NCBI GenBank assembly: GCA_019096195.1
Contig: JAGTXK010000014.1
Span: forward strand, 303,266-367,265
Direction: 5' to 3'
Length of the DNA: 64,000 nt
Source of the DNA: Boletus sp. NGJ
Lineage: Eukaryota; Basidiomycota; Agaricomycetes; Boletales; Boletaceae
The translations under genes and the position numbers were made by a program. The notes beneath the pieces are model-generated. The model was not told where the DNA came from. It saw only the letters and a list, made by a program, of their open reading frames with translations, and made no database searches. Positions within the stretch are counted from its first letter, which is position 1. Each line of letters starts with the position of its first letter. Below are positions 60,103 through 64,000 of the stretch, piece after piece.

Positions 60103-61713
60103 CAGTGGCTCAAAAAACTGTCTGCATGTTTGGTCATTTTTCACTAAACGTGTTATTCCCCAATAACCCCTAACCCTTACCCTAATATATAGGTGTATGA
60201 AATGAAGCACTCACCCTTGGCTTTCTATCCACCAAGGTTTTAAGACATATGGATAAGAATTGATGAACTGGCAGCCATTTCAAAACAATGACTCATTTGG
60301 ACAGTTTTTTGACTCTAAATTTATCTAGGTATCTAGTACTTGGTATGAGCTCCTTTGGCCTTGATAACTGCTTCAATCCTTCTAGGCATACTTTCTATCC
60401 ATTTCTGACACTGTTCCTCATCAATCTTTCCCCACTGCTCCACTACTCTTTCCCACAATTGATGAGCACCTGTAGGAGCGTTTTCATTACCTGAGAGGCA
60501 TCTCTTGAGGTGATTCCAAGTATGTTCAATCGGGATTAAGGTCTGGAGATTGTGCAGGCCAGTCCAGAAGCTTGATTCCTTGCTCTTCAAACCATCTTTG
60601 GGCTCTTTTAGAGGTATGCTTGGGATCATTATCTTGTTGAAAGATAATGTCATCTTCTGGAATTCCAGATTCCTCCATGCTTTGCAGCAACCCCTCCTCC
60701 AATATGGCCACATACTGTTCAGCATCCATTCTCCCCTCCACCTCACTCAAAATCCCCACTCCATTCCACCCTATGCAGCCCCATACCATCAGTGAACCTC
60801 CTCCAAACTTGACTGTGCCTTGGACCTCTCTAGCAATTAGCCCCTCTCCTTTCTTTTTCCACACATACTCTTGCCCATCTGACCCAATCCTATTGATCTT
60901 GGTCTCATCTGACCATATAACTCTCTTCCAGTCCTCCACAGTCCAATGCTGGTACTTGAGAGCAAAGGCTAATCTTCTTTTCTTGTGACCACTAGAAAGC
61001 AGTGGCTTTTTCTTCTTTACCACAGCCTTTAAGGAGGCTTCCTTGAGAGTATTTCTAACAGTCTGAGGACAGACAGGGGTATCAATAATGGTATTGATGT
61101 ATTGGGCAGCATGAACAGCATTCCTGGCCTTGCCAGTAATAATTTGCTGGACAATAGCTCTTTTGTTGGTAGAGGTAAGCTTGGAAGGACAGCCACCAAG
61201 AAGCCTAGTCTTCTCTGGCTGGAGTTCCTGAAGCACTTGGCATACTGTAGACTTCCCTGGGCCAGTTTGGGCAGAGATTTTCCTAGAGGAAAGCCCATGA
61301 GAGGAGAGAGAGATGATATTGTTTCTTTGAGAGATGGAAATGGGTTTCATGGTGATGGTGGGAAAATAAACATGGAACGATGGGGTTTATATATGTTGTC
61401 TGACACTCAGTTACATAATGGTGACATAATAGAAGCCTTACCAAATGTATGTAATCATATTACAGCATGCTAGGGTCCAATATATGTAATCAAAACTTAG
61501 AGTCAAAAAACTGTCCGAATGAGTCATTGTTTTGAAATGGCTGCCAGTTCATCAATTCTTATTCATATGTCTTAAAACCTTGATGGATAGAACGCCAAGG
61601 GTCAGTGCTTTATTTCATACACCTATATGTTAGGGTAAAGGGTTAGGGGTTATTGGGGAATAACGTGTTTAGTGAAAAATGACCAAACATGCAGATAGTT
61701 TTTTGAGCCACTG
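60103..61713 (-). mobile_element. Tc1/mariner element with about 210-bp inverted ends, 1611 bp
   Basis: TA flanks both sides (60101-60102, 61714-61715). The ends are long inverted copies beginning CAGTGGCTCAAAAAACT; the similarity runs to about 60313 and from about 61500, with only scattered differences. Each end carries a telomere-like stretch (CCCCTAACCC..TTACCCTAA). The element lies within the gypsy body. Confidence 0.93.
60333..61350 (-). pseudogene. Tc1-type DD34E transposase, one frameshift
   Basis: From ATG 61350 it reads a helix-turn-helix DNA-binding start (SISQRNNIISLSSHGLSSRK), then VIWSDETK (first Asp), SLMVWGCIGWNGVG, and FQQDNDPKHTS (second Asp). The frame breaks at about 60535-60540, where an extra G turns LNPIEHTW into a stop. 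In the next frame the sequence continues IEHTWNHLKRCL (the Glu of DD34E) to the end at 60333. One single-base insertion is the only break I see. Confidence 0.9.
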
Positions 61714-61978
61714 TATAGGAGATGAAGGAGATAGAGGACATGTGAGATTTGGGGTTGGAAAGAGTGGACACATTGAGGCAGATCTCCTTAGCTGCACATG
61801 TGGGTTCAACACAACCTTCAGTTTGTGTGGAGTTGTGGAGGTTGTGGATTATTTTTTTGTCTTCATAGTGGAGATCTCTGGTTTGGTTTTTGAAGTAGTG
61901 GTCACTGCATGACCCTTGGATGTGCTGGAGATCAACTTTGGGAAATCATTTGCCATGTGACCAGCCTGGCCACAGAAC

Positions 61979-63184
61979 ATGCACTTTCATTCTTTCAAAA
62001 TGAGCTTGCTATCTTTCTCTAATTTGGATGACAAGTCTGGTTTTGGATGAGTGGAGGTAGTAGTGCCTTTGCCTTTGGACTCCTTGGAGTCCTTAGCATT
62101 ACTGGAGAGGTGTAGAGTGGATGATGTGGTGGGAGTGGATGATTTAGGAATAGAGAATGAGTTTGATGCTTTTGTCTGCCTACTAATCTTATATTTGTGC
62201 ATCCAAAAGCACACATTGATTGCATGTGTGAGACTTTGGAGTTTGAAGAGTGTCAGGGATTTCCCAATGTGACAGATTTCATCCTTGATGTGATCTAGCA
62301 GACCATTATACATAGAAATGGTGCTGGAGGGCACCTTCTTCATAGCTATGGACTTGTAAAGCAATCTGATTGAACTTGACCATATACTTGTTGATGTGTT
62401 GGATATCCTTCATTGACAAGTGGTCAAGTTGGTGCTCCACATCTCCAATATGGTTATGCAGATCAAAGTTAGTCTGGAGTTCGAGGACAAACTCTTTAAA
62501 GTTGTCTATTCAGAGGGGATGGAATGTTGTATCTTCCATCTGGAGAAGGTCCAGTTTGAACTATTCCAGTGCCATATCCTTAAGGTAGGACTACACAAAC
62601 ATAACTTTGGTGTGGTTCATTCTAAAGGCTTTTGGGTGGTCTTGAAAGTTCAGCTTGCACTGAACCAGAAAAATCTGGGTCTGGTTCCTGGACCTTAGTG
62701 TGTGGAGTGTGGTTGGAGGTGGGATGACATGTGAAATGAGCAAGGCCTTTGATGGCCTCAGTGACCAGTGCAAGGGTGTCTCACAGAACATGCTCACTGT
62801 TGGAGTCTGATGGTTCATTGTTATTGGAGAAGTTGGGATCATCATTGGACAGATCATCTCTTGGAATGTTTGGGATGTCATTATTGTTTGGAAAGAGAGT
62901 AGCATGCACTTTTTGACTAGAGTGTTGACTTGTGAGAGGAAAAGTAGTAGTGTTGTCATTGGTTGGGAGTTCAATGATGTGTGCTCTTAGAATAGGGGAC
63001 TCCAGGAGTGGTCACAATTGTGAAGCAGAGGTGGGGGTTTATTGAGCTGAGAAGCTTCAGAATTGGACTATGAGTTCTGGACCTTGCCAACTGCTACTGA
63101 ATGTGCTCAATGGGTTATAGCATGAGAATATAGGGGGGTTGCACCTAAGGTGTGAGTCTGAGATCTAGTGGTATGTGCAGCCAT
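61979..63184 (-). pseudogene. Gypsy gag remnant with degenerate zinc knuckle
   Basis: It starts at ATG 63184 (MAAHTTRSQTHTL). The stretch 62364-61987 includes MYNGLLDHIKDEICHIGKSL, and a zinc-knuckle-like sequence follows after an in-frame TGA: CMFCGQAGHMANDFPK, in which the last Cys of CCHC is Phe. At least four stops interrupt the frame. Confidence 0.7.
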
Positions 63185-63850
63185 ATGTAAGAAACTCATT
63201 GCAAATGGGAGTTCAAATATACTATTAAAAATGAAAACTCCAAGGGAACTCTGAAGTACTGAAGTTGGTTGAGGGGGTTAGAACTTGGTTTCACCATATG
63301 TGGTGCACCCTTGCTTGAGTCTGTATTCCAGAGTTCAGTGGTGTCAGGGATTCAGAGGTTATGACTTGACATGGTCAAATGTTGATTGAGCAAAGGTCAG
63401 AGTGAGTTGTCAAGACTTGTTGAAATAGGAATCAGGAGTGGTGTTCATAGTCAATATTTAAACTAACTATACAGCAGTCATACTGAGGGTTTATATATGG
63501 TTGGAATGAAGGTATTAGCAACAGAGTTCAGTTCATAAGATATAATGAGTAATGGAACAGAGTTAGTATCTTTTCAGAGCAGTGCTTCTAAGTGAGACAG
63601 ATACTGGATTGGAGGTATCTACAGAGCAAGACTAGGATAGATGAACAAGCATAGGTATGTATGAATGAGGAGATGAGATTACTAATATGGAACATACTGT
63701 ATAAGTCCAAGGACATAGAAGTGTGTTTGAGGAAGAACATGCTGGAGTTGTGGACAGAAGTTCAGAGTTGGACTTGTTGACTTATATAGGATATGACAGA
63801 TTTGCAGCCTACATAGTCCATTGCAAAATTGGCATTATTACAACATACTA
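63185..63850. other. Upstream flank of the gypsy gag
   Basis: CpG-poor sequence that should contain the 5' untranslated region and LTR of the gypsy element, but I could not match it to the LTR at 48140-48682. No coding frame. Confidence 0.4.
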
Positions 63851-64000
63851 CAGTGTCTCAAAAAATGTTTGACTATTTTGCAAAGACTTGACATTTGCAA
63901 AAGAACCAAAAGGCATTAGCCCTAACCCTTGCTGGGCCATTGATAGCCCTAATCCTTGCCCTGAAGATGAGCCCTTAGTCATGTGAGTTGGTTGTCATGG
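63851..64000. mobile_element. End of a second Tc1-like element, running off the window
   Basis: After TA (63849-63850) the sequence CAGTGTCTCAAAAAATGTTTG resembles the inverted end of the Tc1 element at 60103. It is followed within 100 bp by CCCTAACCCTTG and CCCTAATCCTTGCCCT, echoing the telomere-like stretch there. The rest lies beyond the edge. Confidence 0.6.

Larger units (their letters stand above)
51061..63184 (-). mobile_element. Decayed Ty3/gypsy retrotransposon body (gag-pol), split by later insertions
   Basis: Order on the minus strand, right to left: gag start near 63184; zinc-knuckle region near 61980; [Tc1 insertion 60103-61713]; RT 59800-58740; RNase H 58700-58302; integrase core about 57950-57300; [copia insertion 51354-57259]; integrase C-terminus 51353-51140. 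The domain order RT, RNase H, IN identifies Ty3/gypsy. Between the IN core and C-terminus, sequence corresponding to perhaps 80-100 residues seems missing. No 5' LTR was recognised to the right of gag. Confidence 0.8.

Noticed and set aside
60170-60195. Internal telomere tract
   Set aside because: The CCCTAA words are few, imperfect and inside the transposon's inverted ends, mirrored at the other end, so this is not a chromosome end or a telomere fusion scar.

Overview
The window reads as nuclear DNA of a filamentous basidiomycete, most likely an agaricomycete. Its genes are cut by many very short introns (mostly 46-90 bp, with 10-12 nt microexons), and it mixes housekeeping genes with an O-methyltransferase, an oxygenase-type P450, an F-box/LRR protein and nested LTR and Tc1 elements. 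The genus cannot be fixed from sequence alone. I rebuilt exon chains by hand. Where I give an amino-acid length, the summed exons are a multiple of three and the protein reads through family motifs.

Left part (1-22 kb): an oversized O-methyltransferase (minus, running off the left edge); a PUF6-type nucleolar Pumilio protein (plus); a gene-poor 3-kb stretch holding a decayed piece of a short-chain dehydrogenase (SDR) gene; an MBOAT/wax-synthase-like membrane acyltransferase; the Golgi cation/proton exchanger GDT1; a small secreted protein absent from simple ORF calls; and the complete bifunctional mitochondrial arginine enzyme ARG5,6.

Middle part (22-47.5 kb): an intron-bearing tRNA-Lys(CTT); an F-box/LRR gene; UBC13 and elongin C head to head over 168 bp; two intact SDR paralogues (about 92 % identical by my count) as an inverted pair with a palindromic spacer and a 568-bp PIF/Harbinger-like MITE in one arm; the calcineurin catalytic subunit with its calmodulin-binding helix; an AGTRAP-like membrane protein; and a 13-exon cytochrome P450.

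Right part (48.1-64 kb): a nested transposon pile on the minus strand. A decayed Ty3/gypsy element is split by a Ty1/copia element with 5-bp target duplications (CTGGT). The copia is itself split by a 993-bp solo LTR (target duplication ATTCT). The gypsy is also split by a 1.6-kb Tc1 element with about 210-bp terminal repeats (TA duplications). The pile is almost devoid of CpG. Its pol genes carry repeated CGA-to-TGA stops, and both reverse transcriptases have lost the second catalytic Asp, as expected of methyl-C or RIP-like decay. At its left edge a strikingly CpG-rich, charged 2.2-kb reading region continues in frame from the gypsy integrase. That is the least explained sequence in the window.
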